This document shows positions 12,701 through 23,422 of a DNA stretch of 64,000 nucleotides, piece after piece. The stretch is from Tricholoma matsutake (lineage: Eukaryota > Basidiomycota > Agaricomycetes > Agaricales > Tricholomataceae), in NCBI GenBank assembly GCA_026075535.2, contig AP026547.1, forward strand, positions 2,418,001-2,482,000. Direction: 5' to 3'. The stretch's first letter is position 1, and each line of letters starts with the position of its first letter. The notes below the pieces were generated by a model, which worked only from the letters and a program-made list of their open reading frames with translations, was not told the origin of the DNA and did no database searches. Made by a program: the position numbers and the translations under genes.

Positions 12701-14114
12701 ACGAAGACAATTTTGGAGACTGGATTGACCGGCTTCACAGTTTTGTACACCAAATCAATCCTATTACAACTCATCCCTTTACTTCCTATCAAGGCATGAC
12801 ACTCCCCCTCTCTTCAGATCTCAGTAAGGGGGAGGATCTAACCTACAACGATGTCCCATGAACGAACAGTGCGAAAAAGGATGATGAAAGATTACTTCAC
12901 GTTCAAAAATGGTTAGAAGATTCAGTACGACCTCCAGATTTATCAGACTCCGAATACACTACCTTCATTCGATATTGCACCAAATTCTTCTTAGATTGTG
13001 GCAAACTTTGGAGGAAGGACTCTCATGGAGCTCACAAAATCGTCACAATTCCCAAACATTGTCTCGAAGTTATTTGTGCAGCTCACAACAATATTGGACA
13101 CAAAATGGTCTTTGTGACGAAATCCATTATTTCCCTATGATTCTGGTGGCCTAACATGAAAGCTGACATCACATGGTTTATTCACACCTGCCACCTCTGC
13201 CAAGTATGACAAACTCATAATCTCCTCATTCCACCTACAGTCACCACACCCGCACCTTTATTCGGCAAAGTCTATATCGATACTATGCAAATGCCTTCTT
13301 CGAGCGGATTCAAGTATATCGTACAAGGTCAATGTTCACTAACGACCTATCCTGAATGGCAAAATCTTCGATGAGAAAATGCCATGACCCTCGGGGATTG
13401 GATCTTCAAAGATATCATTTGTAGATGGGGTTCCCTATATGAAATAGTGAGTGATAACAGATCAGCCTTCATCGCAGCATTGGAGTACCTTTCAAAGCGA
13501 TATCACATTAACTACATTCGAATTAGTGGCTACAATTCTTGTGTGAACACAATCGTTGAATGAGCTCACTTTGATATTTGACAATCATTATTCAAAGCAG
13601 TCGATGGAGATCAGAGCAAATGGTCAGCTGGAGCACACTCTGTGTTTTGGGCAGAACAAGTTACAGCTCATAGACATATGGGTTGCTCTCCTTACTTTGC
13701 AGTTACAGGATCACATCCCCTAATCATGCTCAACATCTCCAAAGCAACATACTTGCAACCCCCTCCCGATTCTATCTTATTGACAACTGATCTCATCGCT
13801 TGAAGAGCAATAGCACTACAGAAACGATCATCCGACCTCAAAATTCTCTATTCAAAAGTCTATACTGCTCAACTCAAAGCTGCAAAATGTTTCGAACTTG
13901 TTCACAAACAAATGATGCATGACTACAACTTTGAAAAAGGCGACCTGGTCCTACTTTGCAACATGCAAATCGAGAAATCCCTCAATCACAAGATGCGACC
14001 TCGATATTTAGGTCCCCTTATCATCATCAATTGAAACTATGAAGGAGCCTATATCATCTGTGAACTCAATGGATCAGTATTTCATCGACCAGTCGCCGCC
14101 TTCCAACTCCTTCC
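9720..14114 (+). pseudogene. Ty3 pol, element 1: protease, RT, RNase H, integrase
   Basis: One reading frame runs through this region and resumes at 21833. Protease is indicated by VVDPGS near 10322. Reverse transcriptase has SGMLDLY near 11595, TLPMGWTNS near 11700 and an intact YIDD at 11791-11802. RNase H follows. Integrase has the His-His-Cys-Cys zinc region (Cys pair near 13190-13203), catalytic Asp in YIDT and SDN, and Glu in NTIVE near 13555. From 10666 to 14114 I count 17 in-frame TGA codons (10687, 11050, 11065, 11272, 11833, 12136, 12385, 12478, 12499, 12859, 13138, 13207, 13372, 13561, 13579, 13801, 14032) and no TAA or TAG. A TAA lies just upstream at 10663. The last codons are separated by the insertion of element 2. 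Confidence 0.85.
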
Positions 14115-14820
14115 TGTTAAGAACTGATCCTAGAGGCCGCTTCAGAATCTGACCAGACACTGCGGGTGATGACAGTGGGAGATTGTCAGGTCGATGCGGA
14201 TTCTGTGGGAGGGGAAATGGAAAGGACTTGGCTTCAGCTTGTAAGAAGCTGCGCCCTTCACCTCGTCTGGTGTCCTAATTTCAAGTTGAGGGTTTAGAGG
14301 TAGGAGCGGGAGAGTGCAGGTAAATGCAGGGAGGAGTATGGAGGGACTTAGGTTAAGTTCAGATGAGACTAGAACTTCAGAGGGAGACTAGAGGTTGAGT
14401 CAAATGGAGTTCAGACTCTTAGAGGACAGGGGTTGGAGTAGAAGGAGGTTTTAGATTGGCAGGGTAAAGTCGAGTCTATGTCGATATATGAACTGAGGAA
14501 TACAAGGCGAAACTAACTAAGCTTAAATACTGTAGTCCGGAATAATGCGGAACAGGAATGAAAACTGTGGCAGTGTCTCAACTGTGTAGATAAATTATCT
14601 AGTGGGAGCTGCACAGGAATCCATAGTCAAATTTGCAATAGAGACGGCAGCCTTGGAAGGCAGCTGTGGATGCTGTACAAGGCGGCCTGGTGCACAGCAG
14701 TGTGGGCAGTGCAAGGCAGCCAGGAACAAAATCAGGAGGCGTAGGCAAAAGTCATGTTGGACGTGCGGGAAAGAGTTGGATGGATGCGGGTTCTGATCGG
14801 GCGAGGAATGGTTCTTGACA
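14115..14820 (-). repeat. 3' LTR of element 2
   Basis: Runs TGTTAAGAACTGATCC to GGTTCTTGACA on plus (706 bp) and matches 21122-21827. Many differences from the partner LTR are C/T or G/A at CpG-type sites. The 64-residue open frame inside (14602-14796) is LTR sequence, not a gene. Confidence 0.95.
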
Positions 14821-14836
14821 GTATTTCCCCCTTAGT
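14821..14836 (-). other. Polypurine tract, element 2
   Basis: Read on minus, CTAAGGGGGAAATAC abuts the 3' LTR. This is the expected position and composition of the plus-strand primer and independently confirms the minus orientation of the element. Confidence 0.75.
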
Positions 14837-14954
14837 GCTGAGCCTACAAGGCACGTGAGGGTTTGAGTCTGAATGAGGAAGTTGGTTGAATTTTCCGGAT
14901 GCGGCAGTTGGTTGAAAAATTTTGTTGACTTCCTACTCCCATCACCTATACAAA

Positions 14955-15943
14955 ATGTCCCCCCCAGCAGGTTCTGCTCAACTCAAGCTGGCCACAATGA
15001 AGGCTCAGTATGAACAGAGGGAGCGGGAGATGAAAGAGCAGATGGAACAGGAGGTGAGGGAACTGGAGGAGGCAGCAAGGGAGGAGGAGCATCGGGTGCA
15101 GGAGGCGCAGAAGGCAGCAGAGGAGGCTGCAAAGGTGGAGGAGGCGTGCCAGGCAGCGGTGCGGAGAAAGGAGGCTTCAGCCGCAAAATGAGCAGAGAAG
15201 AAGCGGGCAGCTGTGGCCATGGGTCTGGAGGATGAGGCAGAGGGGAGCAAGTCCCCAAAGAAGAAGAAGATCCCCAAGTCCACGGTGCGAGTGGGGTTGG
15301 AGGAGTCAGAGAGTCCGGTGTGGGTGCAGGCCGCGTTGCCTTGCAAAAGGTGTGTACTGGATTCTTTTCTCAGTCTGCTTTTACTGACACGTGGCCCAGA
15401 TGCAAATATCAAAAGGTCTCGTGTTTCAAGATGGGTGCAAAGGGACGCGTGTGTGACAACTGCACATGCGTAAAACACAAGTGTGAGGAGGTAGTGTGGG
15501 AGGGGCAGGAAGCCCCTGAAGCAAAAACAGCGGGAATGACAGGGGCATCCAGGGATAACCCGGAGGTAATGCAACAGGTGATGAAGGTGATAAGGAAGGG
15601 ATTCACTGAGGTGGCCAATGCGGTGCAGGAGTCGATGGGGGAGATCCAGGATGCCTTGGACCCCAAGTGGGTGGAGGAAGAGAGTGCTGGCAAGGAGAGC
15701 GACAAGGGTGACAAAGAGGTGGAGCGGGCGGTGTGAGAGTCCCGGTGGGAAAGACGCGGGATCCACAAGTCTGGAGATGACTGGGCAGCCTTCCAGAGGT
15801 ATCTGGAGAAAAGGTGGGCAGATGATGGGGAGGAGAGTGAGAGTGGAGGTGAGGAGGATGAAGAGAAGGACAAGGGCGGAGATGAGGGTGAAGTTGGGGG
15901 AGAGGGTGATGAAGACGGAGAGGGAGAAGCAGATGTAGTATAG
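14955..15943 (+). pseudogene. Antisense accessory gene of element 2: coiled coil plus cysteine cluster
   Basis: Lies between the pol 3' end and the 3' LTR, opposite to gag-pol. ATG at 14955 starts MSPPAGSAQLKL. Residues about 20-90 are rich in Glu, Lys, Ala and Gln with heptad-like spacing, so probably a coiled coil, then a KKKK basic patch. A 50-nt intron (15350-15399, GTGTGT to CCCAG) is predicted; splicing creates CKRCKYQKVSC, followed by CDNCTCVKHKC, which suggests a zinc-binding cluster. The C-terminus is very acidic. Two in-frame TGA codons (15189, 15734) stand where CGA fits, so the copy is probably dead. Molecular function is unknown; DNA or RNA binding is inference from the Cys pattern. 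A counterpart with the same intron placement exists in element 1. Confidence 0.65.
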
Positions 15944-16024
15944 GGATCCAGTTGGATCCAAAAAACTTTTCAATGAATTTTGTTTCTGAGTTCAGACTGA
16001 GTGAATAAGTAACGTGAATAGACT

Positions 16025-19000
16025 TTAAGGGGGTAATGGTCCAGGTTTCTGTGGGTAGTGGGTGTGAAAATCCGCAAGGAGTTCTTGGGCATGGTCAAGT
16101 TCCATAACAGGTAGCCAGGAGGTCTCTTCATCAGTTCCCTGGTAACCTTCCCATTGGACGAGGTAGAGAATCTTGCAGCGACGTCGGTTGTCAACTTTGG
16201 AGTTGAGGACTTTGGCGATCTCATATTTGAGCTCGTTGTCAATGGTGATCGGAGGAGGTGGAGGTTGTACTCGATTTGGAATTGTGTTCAGGGAGTGTTT
16301 CTCAAGTTGAGAGACATGGAAAATAGGGTGAATGGCCTGCATGTGATCCGGGAGCCGCAGGGTGACTGAGTGAGTGCCCGGGCAGGCGATGATTTCAAAG
16401 GGGCCATGGTGCTTTTCAGAAAGTTTCTTGGAAGGACATGTGGTGCGGATATTTTCCGCAGTGATGTAGGCAGAATCACCAATGTTGAAGTTGGGTGTGG
16501 GTGCCCGATGTTTGTCCGCAGGACCTTGATAATGCTCTTGAGTGGCCGCAAGTTGTTTCCGAAGCTCCTGATGAAGGTCATCTAAGTCGACAACAAACTC
16601 GCGGGCACGCTGTGAAGCTAAGTCATGTTCTGGAAAGATGGAAATGTTCGGGTGATAGCCTTTGTTGGCAAAGAAAGGAGATATGCCTGTAGAGGTGGAA
16701 GGAGCATTGTTGTAGGCAAATTTGCCCAAGGGTAAGAGGTGAGACCAGTCGTCCTGTTGATAGTTGCAGAAGATCCAGAGGTACTGCTCCAAGGTCTGAT
16801 TAAGTTGTTCTGTCTGACCATCACCTTGCGGGTGATAACCAGAAGTGAAGTGAATCTGCATGTCGAGTGCTTTTCCGAGGGAGCAGAAGAAATGGGAGAC
16901 AAGCTTGGATCCCCGGTCGCAAGTGACATGCAATGGAATGCCATGCTTGGAGAAGATGTGGAGGATGAACAGGTTGGCTAGTTCTTGGGCTGTGATCTCA
17001 TTGACAGTTGGGATAAAGATGCCTTGCTTGGTGAGATGGTCAACAATGACCAGGATAGTGGTGTGACCATCGGAGTCGGGTAGTTGTTCAATAAAGTCCA
17101 TGGAGATGGAGTTCCAAGGTCATTCTGGAACCAGAAGTTGCTTTAGAAACCCGTAGGGCTTGTGTCGAGGTGACTTGGATCATTTGCAAGTGGTACAGGT
17201 TTTGCAGAATTCCTGCACAAAGGTGCAGAGGTTTGGCCAAACATATTCCTGGCGGACAAGCTGCTGGGTTTTGTTTTGTCCAAAGTGGCCAGAGAGGATG
17301 TGATCATGTTTGTACTGAAGGACCTTGAGGCGAAGATCCGCGACGTCTGGAACATAAATCCAGTCGAAGTGGCAGAGAAGACCTGCCTCGTCTATGGTCC
17401 AGTTGGGGTTGACAGGTGTCAGAAGATGTGTGGATGATAAAGGGTCAAGGGGTAGGGAGGTGCGGATGTCATGGTGGAGTTTCTCAACATCCATGATTAC
17501 TGCTTGTCGAAGAATGGGTGTGGCAAAATAGGTGACGCGGAGGGAAGAGGTGAGCTGTTCCTGTGTGAATACAGGTCGGAAGTTGGTTGGGTTTACGGAG
17601 GCGAAGTCGCTATTTCCCCCTTTGCGGTAGACGTCCCAATGTCTAGTGAGTGCGTCTGGCTTGGCCCCTAGTTTGCTGGGGCAGAAGCGGATGACAAGAT
17701 TGAATTGGGAAAGGTACTCAGACCAACGGGCCTGGCAGTGGGTGAGCAACTTGGTAGTGCTGAAGTACTCAAGATTTTTGTGGTTGGTGACCACATCAAC
17801 CAGGTTTGCGGAACCCTCAAAATACTGCCACCAGTGTTTGAAGGCCTCGAAAATGGCCAAGAGTTCCTTATCATGGGTGTCATAATTTAGTTCAGCGGGA
17901 TTGAAGGAGTGGGAATGAAAGGCGACCAGATGGATTTCTCCATCTGCAGTGTAAACTGAAAGGATAGCCGCTAGTGCATAGTCAGAAGCATCCGTTTCGA
18001 GTACCATCTGTGAGTCAGGTACCCATTGCGTTAAGATGGGGGCATGGGTGAATTCTTGTTTGAGCTTTTCAAAAGCGTCGCAGCACTTCTTGTTGTAGTC
18101 CCATGGTGCAAATTTCCGCATCAAGCGAGTGAGTGGGATGACAATGTCTGAATAGCTGTTAATGAAGCAGTGGTAAAAGTTGCAAAAGCCTAAGAAGGAT
18201 TGAATATCCTTAACTTTCCTAGGCTCGGGCCAGTCAAGCACGGTTTTGACTTTATCCTTGGACATCCGCAGTCCATCCGGTGAAAGGATGAAACCCAAAT
18301 ATTCGACAGTGTCTTTGTGGAACTCACATTTCTGTGGAGAGGCGTAAAGTCCATTTTTCCGGAGATGGCGGAGGACTTCTTTGACGTGAGCCCCATGCTG
18401 GGACTTGTTGTCAGAATAGATTAGGATGTCATTGAGGTATACGATGACACAAACATCCAGCATGTCACTGAAGATGTCATTCATAAACCGCTGGAAAGCT
18501 GCGGGTGCATTAGTGAGCCCAAAGGGGACCACCAACCACTCAAAGGATCCATAGCGGGTGCAGAAAGTAGTTTTCCACTCATCACTGTCTTCAATGTGGA
18601 CTAAGTGGTAAGCGTGCCGCAAGTCTATCTTGGTGAACAAGCAGGCTTTTTGGGGAGAGTCGAGGAGGTCGGAAATGAGAGGAAGGGGATAGCCATCTTT
18701 CTTTGTAAGATGATTGAGTCCTCGGTAGTTGACACAAAGTCGGAGACTACTGTCCTTCTTCTTGACAAAGAGAATCGGAGCACCATGCGGAGACTTGGAT
18801 GGGCGAATGAAACCTGAGTGGATGTTTTCGTCAATAAAGACTCGTAAGGCTTCTAATTCAGAAGGGGAGAGAGAATACATGTGGCCCAGAGGTGGAGGAG
18901 TGTTGTCTTCTGTCTCTATCTTGAGGTCGTAAGACCGATGCAGAGGAAGGGTATCCGCTTTAGTCTTATTAAAGACATCAGCGAATTCGTGATACTCGGG

Positions 19001-19654
19001 TGGAATATCAGAAAGGTCGGAGGAGTTAGCAGAATGGGCGGAGCGGGAAGATAACCCTTCTGGAGCAAAGGTCATCTGAAAAGCTATTGCCCCAGGAAGT
19101 TTGCTAGCATGTGCATAAGCAGCAGCATTGATGAAGGAGATGTCGGGAGGTGTAAACTTAGGAGGAATGGGGGGTTCGGAAAGTGCAGAAGAGTCAAGGA
19201 TTTCTACCAGAAGATTTGGGGACAAAGGTGACGTCAGGGGTGCTGGACCTCTATGATCTGCAGAGCGGAAAGCAAGTTGGCTTGAAGACCAGTCAATCAA
19301 CAGATTGTATTGCTTCAGCCAGTTATGACCGAGTACAGCAGAACAGGAAGAGTCAAGCGAGGTTACATAAAATGACAAATTGAATACTTCACCGGCAGGG
19401 AAGGTGACTGGGAGTTTGACGATCTGAGTTATGGTGGAGTTGCAAGTTCCATCAAAGAGTCGTAAACTGATTGGGTTAATGGATTCCGTGCTGAGTTGGT
19501 TATTCAACATGAAAGAGGAGTCAAGGAAGCAGTGGGAGGAGCCAGAGTCGATAAGGGTTTGGAAAGGGGCGGATGAGTCGGGAAAGGTTAAAAGAATGGT
19601 TAGGGAGTCAGGGTCGGAAAGAGCGGACACGTTGAGATGAACGTAGGCAGCCAA
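16025..19654 (-). pseudogene. Chromovirus pol, element 2: protease, RT, RNase H, integrase, chromodomain
   Basis: Single polyprotein frame on minus. Aspartic protease is LIDSGSSHCF near residue 36. The RT core spans about residues 270-460, but the active-site box reads YLND (18428-18439), where the family has YLDD. RNase H is indicated by LETDASDYALAA. The integrase zinc region ends in CKTCTTCK; catalytic residues follow in MDFIEQL, CDRGSK and DGQTEQLNQ. A chromodomain (YEIAKVLNSK to EETSWLP) closes the protein and typically targets integration to modified histones. Two TGA codons, at 17178-17180 and near 17118 in plus coordinates, interrupt the frame between the zinc region and the catalytic core; both fit CGA to TGA. 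Confidence 0.9.
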
Positions 19655-19710
19655 GTGGGTAAGGTCAATGCAACCCCCAGCCCCAATGGCTGTATCCTGA
19701 GGGTTGCGGA

Positions 19711-20889
19711 CTATTTTTCCAAGTCTGTAGTCTTGGGAACAACAGTGGACGCACGGGCTTTTGTGGCTTTGGATTTCGGGCAGTTTCCTGCTACGTGCCC
19801 TTCCTCACCACAGTAGAGACAAAGTCGTTCTCTCATGCGACGTTCTCGTTCCTCCCCAGTAAGCTTGCCGTTCTTCCCCAACTTATCAGAGATAGATGAC
19901 TTGGGCTTGTCCCGGGAAGTGTTCTTTGTTGCGGAAGACTGCTGGTTGGAGGTGTTACTGTGAGTGGAGTTTGAAGTGGCTTGGTTTGTCGGCGGGGAAG
20001 AGTCCTTCTGACTAGAGTTACTGGAATTCTTTGTTTCAAAATGGGATTCATCCTCCTGCATCCAATAGATCTCGTTGCAGTCCTGTGCTTTCAAGCGCAG
20101 TTCTGCAGGGGTGTTGGGTTTACCACCCCAGAGAACTTCTATGCGAAGCCAAAGCGGAAGACCGCGGAAATAGCAGTCACGAAGGGCTGCTTCGTTCCAG
20201 TTGACCTTAGAAGCTAATTCCCAGAAGTCAATGTTATATTTCGTGATACAACCACCTTTCTTCATTGCTAAGTCAGAGAGAGCCTTTTCTGCATCTCCGA
20301 CTGGGTCGTGCAGACCGAAGTTACTTTCCAGCTTGGTGAGGAAAGCCTCATAGTCCCACATCCAGTGTGTGGAATCTGTTGGGTCATTAAGACCAGGTTC
20401 AAACCAACTGAGAGCTGATCCTTTAAGATAAGAAAGGATAAATATGATATTTTTCTCATCAGAGGAAAATATGTGCGGGCGGTTGTGGAAATGAAGATTA
20501 CATGAGACTAGAAAGTCTCTAAGTTTCTTTGGGTTGGAGCCATCGAAAGTGTCGGGGTCGTGAACTTTGATTTTCTCGGTCTTGGGTGTGTTGCTTTGTC
20601 GGAGGGTGCAGATACTCTCCGAGAGGTTGTAAAGAACATCTATGAACCTATCCCCTGGATCAGGGTTTCCCCCTGCAGGAGGTTGATCATCAGGATCATT
20701 GGGATCGGGGTCACCCCCAGGGCCATCCGGACTGCTAGGGTCGTTGGGTCTGCCGGGAGGTCCATCCTCTAGACCACAATCTTCCAACCCATAGGGTTCA
20801 GGCTGGTCAATGCCCCCTAAGTACTCAAGGGGAGTTCTTGATCGAAAACCTTCTGGGTTGCTGGAAGGTTGTGGGGCACAGGTGGACAT
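19711..20889 (-). CDS. Chromovirus gag polyprotein, element 2
   Basis: Open 392-residue frame that ends 57 bases before the pol frame opens. An acidic, Pro/Asp/Gly-rich leader (residues 1-100) precedes a capsid-type domain with FDGSNPKKLRDFL and LKGSALSWFEP, then a Ser/Thr-rich linker and a zinc knuckle CLYCGEEGHVAGNC near residues 355-368. Gag packages the element RNA into virus-like particles. It starts at ATG 20889 (MSTCAPQPSS). No stop or frameshift is seen, in contrast to pol. How pol is expressed downstream of the gag stop is not evident from the sequence. Confidence 0.9.
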   Translation of the reverse strand: MSTCAPQPSSNPEGFRSRTPLEYLGGIDQPEPYGLEDCGLEDGPPGRPNDPSSPDGPGGDPDPNDPDDQPPAGGNPDPGDRFIDVLYNLSESICTLRQSNTPKTEKIKVHDPDTFDGSNPKKLRDFLVSCNLHFHNRPHIFSSDEKNIIFILSYLKGSALSWFEPGLNDPTDSTHWMWDYEAFLTKLESNFGLHDPVGDAEKALSDLAMKKGGCITKYNIDFWELASKVNWNEAALRDCYFRGLPLWLRIEVLWGGKPNTPAELRLKAQDCNEIYWMQEDESHFETKNSSNSSQKDSSPPTNQATSNSTHSNTSNQQSSATKNTSRDKPKSSISDKLGKNGKLTGEERERRMRERLCLYCGEEGHVAGNCPKSKATKARASTVVPKTTDLEK

Positions 20890-21121
20890 GAGATTGGCAC
20901 TGATTGAGGGGGCTCCTGAGCCAATTTGTCAGAAGATGTTTGAGGGTCTGGAAGACACTCCAAACGTAGTAGCGGGTCGAGGGTCAGAAAGGGTGGATCG
21001 CTGGATTGCAGAGATCCCTGGAATAGTACTGGCGCATTGGGAATTTCTGGTTGTGCGCTGGCGAGTTTTGGTTGGGGTTATAAGCGGAGAAGAGATGAGT
21101 GAAGTGTGAGTTTGTATATAC

Positions 21122-21827
21122 TGTTAAGAACTGATCCTAGAGGCCACTTTGGAATCCGACCAGACACTGCAGGTGATGATAGCGGGAGATTGTTGGGTCG
21201 ATGCGGATTCTGTGGGAGGGGAAATGGAAAGGACTTGGCTTCAGCTTGTAAGAAGCTGCGCCCTTCACCTCGTCTGGTGTCCTAATTTCAAGTCGAGGGT
21301 TTAGAGGTAGGAGCGGGAGAGTGCAGGTAAATGCAGGGAGGAGTATGGAGGGACTTAGGTTAAGTTCAGATGAGACTAGAACTTCAGAGGGAGACTAGAG
21401 GTTGAGTCAAATGGAGTTCAGACTCTTAGAGGACAGGGGTTGGAGTAGAAGGAGGTTTTAGATTGGCAGGGTAAAGTTGAGTCTATGTCGATATACGAAC
21501 TGAGGAATACAAGGCAAAACTAACTAAGCTTAAATACTGTAGTCCGGAATAATGCGGAACAGGAACAAAGACTGTGGCAGTGTCTTGACTGCGTAGATAA
21601 ATTATCTAGTGGGAGCTGCACAGGAATCCATAGTTGAATTTGCAATAGAGATGGCAGCCTTGGAAGGCAGCCATGGATGCTATACAAGGCAGCCTGGTGC
21701 ACAGCAGTGTGGGCAGTGCACGGCGGCCGGGAACAAAATCAGGAGGCGTAGGCAAAAGTCATGTTGGACATGCGGGAAAGAGTCGGATGGATGCGGGTTC
21801 TGATCGGGCAAGGAACGGTTCTTGACA
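21122..21827 (-). repeat. 5' LTR of element 2
   Basis: 706-bp partner of 14115-14820, followed on plus by the second CTTCC. It is the 5' LTR in the minus orientation because gag lies next to it. Confidence 0.95.
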
Positions 21828-21832
21828 CTTCC

Positions 21833-21968
21833 CTATTTTGCTTGAAAATCAATTCCCCTTCTGCTGAACTTCCTCGATATTGACTCAGAATGCCTCGAAA
21901 AACTTCAAAACACTTTGAACGTCGATGAAGATATTTTCAAAGACATTCTGGACTTTGAAGACGAATAA
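21833..21968 (+). pseudogene. C-terminal integrase codons of element 1, beyond the nested insertion
   Basis: Resumes the element 1 pol frame after the second CTTCC copy. The frame crosses the junction cleanly (FQLLP, then YFA), meets another TGA at 21843 where arginine is expected, and ends at TAA 21966-21968 after DILDFEDE. Confidence 0.8.
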
Positions 21969-22213
21969 TTATCCCCTTTTCTTTGTTTGCAATCACTTAC
22001 CTATGACTTCGATTTCTTTTAGTGTACAATACAAGTCACAATATCACATTATAGCGTGGTCATGCAAACTCCAAAAGGGTTTTTGGCCATGATGATCTAC
22101 TGAGCCTTTCCCTTATTTTCTCTCTTTCTTTTATTTTCTTATTGCTACTTTTTCAGACTCACAAGATATTATTTCAAATAAAGAAAAATACTATGAAGTT
22201 TTTCCTCCCTATT

Positions 22214-23422
22214 CTACTCTTCTGACATTTCTTCCACAACTGCTATTTGTCTATGCAAGACTTCCATCTCCACCTTCATTTCTGCCAACCTTGTCGTCAG
22301 GAATCGACGATGAATCATGACCTCCTCATCAACTTCCTCACCCTCTTCAAAACCACACAATTCCTTTGCTTTCACCTTTCCCTTTCCCTTTGACAACCTC
22401 TTTTTCTCCTTTAATGGTCTCGAAGGGCCTGCTACCAGTTCGGTTTCAGTGATGGGGCCCACTACGCAAATCCAAGGCACTTCCAATGCAAAAAATAGGT
22501 TAGTGTACACTATGAAATCAATTCGAGTGGCTTTTGTCCCTGGTTTTGGGTGTGTTGCCCATTTCAAATCCCCAGTCTTCATTATCCTGACTCTTGGCAC
22601 CTCGCCTTTGCAAATCCCCCTCCTTGACATCCCTTCCCAATAGCACCCCTGCGCCTCATTGGTGCATTTCGGGGCCGCTTCATCAACAATACAATGTGGC
22701 TGGGATTTCATCCCAGCGCATTGATCGCACTATGAAATTGTTAGCAGTCCAAAAAATGTTTGAAGTCAAACGAGAAAACTTACTGGACCTTCAAAGTTGA
22801 GGAGTCCGCTTGTCGCAAACTTTGCCTGCTTCACTGCTAGAGCGTCCTCATCGAGCTTGTCCTCCCTGTCATCGTTCATGTCAATGTCCACTAACCTCCG
22901 CTTCCCTATCCTGATAGTAGGCAAACCCTCATCTTCATCATCCTCCCCAGCCTCCGCCTTCTCGATCACTCGTGCTTCAGCTGCTAACTCTGTGTTTCAT
23001 CGCTGCAATTCCTCTCTCAATAATGTTTTCACACAAAACACTGCAAGAGCAGCATTTTGAGCATCTGCTAATGCCCCCTTTTGAGTCTCGATCCTAACCT
23101 TCTTGGCATCTTCCTCTGCCCTTCGAGCTTCCTCCTCTTCCTCCTGACATGTTGCCTCCACCACCTCTGCCTCTGCTCACACTTTCGCTTCAGCTTCCTC
23201 TGCTTCTGCCTTTGCTTTTGCAATTGCCACCTCCTGCTCCTCACGCTCTACCTGCTCTGCTAACTCCAAAAATAGCACTTCTCTGCTCCACAAAAGCCAC
23301 TCGTGATGAGCCATCAGTGCGAACAAGTTGCAAGCCTCATCCATGATCTTCTGGACAGCATCTGAACGTTCTTCCTTGAGACCTTCTGTGAGCTCATGGT
23401 ATTCAACCTCGACAAACATCAT
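22214..23422 (-). pseudogene. Antisense accessory gene of element 1: coiled coil plus cysteine cluster
   Basis: Minus-strand gene between integrase and 3' LTR of the plus-oriented element 1. The start MMFVEVEYHELTEGLKEE at 23422 leads into a long Glu/Ala/Lys/Arg-rich segment, probably coiled coil (to about residue 140), then an Asp/Glu-rich stretch. A 54-nt intron (22730-22783, GTAAGT to CATAG) ends immediately before CDQCAGMKSQPHC, which is followed by KCTNEAQGC. The C-terminal part contains KEKKRLSKGKGKVKAKE and another heptad-like tail ending MSEE. Two in-frame TGA codons in exon 1 (at 23177 and near 22997) fit CGA to TGA. Layout and intron placement mirror the gene at 14955-15943. Function is unknown; a role in RNA or DNA binding or protein assembly is inference only. 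Confidence 0.65.

Larger units (their letters stand above)
14110..21832 (-). mobile_element. Ty3 chromovirus, element 2, nested in element 1
   Basis: Complete element flanked by a perfect 5-bp duplication CTTCC (14110-14114 and 21828-21832) with two 706-bp LTRs. On minus the order is LTR, gag, pol ending in a chromodomain, antisense accessory gene, polypurine tract, LTR. Removing the element and one CTTCC restores the integrase frame of element 1, which fixes the order of events. Gag is open, while pol has two TGA codons and a changed RT active site, so the copy is probably inactive but younger than its host. Confidence 0.95.

Noticed and set aside
10666..14114. UGA recoding (UGA read as an amino acid) in element 1 pol, because all stops are TGA.
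   Set aside because: TGG codons for tryptophan are normal throughout, the neighbouring host genes use standard stops, and TGA sites coincide with arginine positions of the family, which CpG decay explains.
14602..14796. 64-residue Cys-rich frame inside the element 2 LTR, repeated at 21609.
   Set aside because: It is the same LTR sequence twice, lacks a supporting context, and sits in the region expected to carry only regulatory signals.
15005..15973. 322-residue minus-strand frame opposite the accessory gene.
   Set aside because: It is the antisense shadow of a Glu/Lys-rich coding sequence, which yields Leu/Ser/Pro-rich open frames; no motif supports it.
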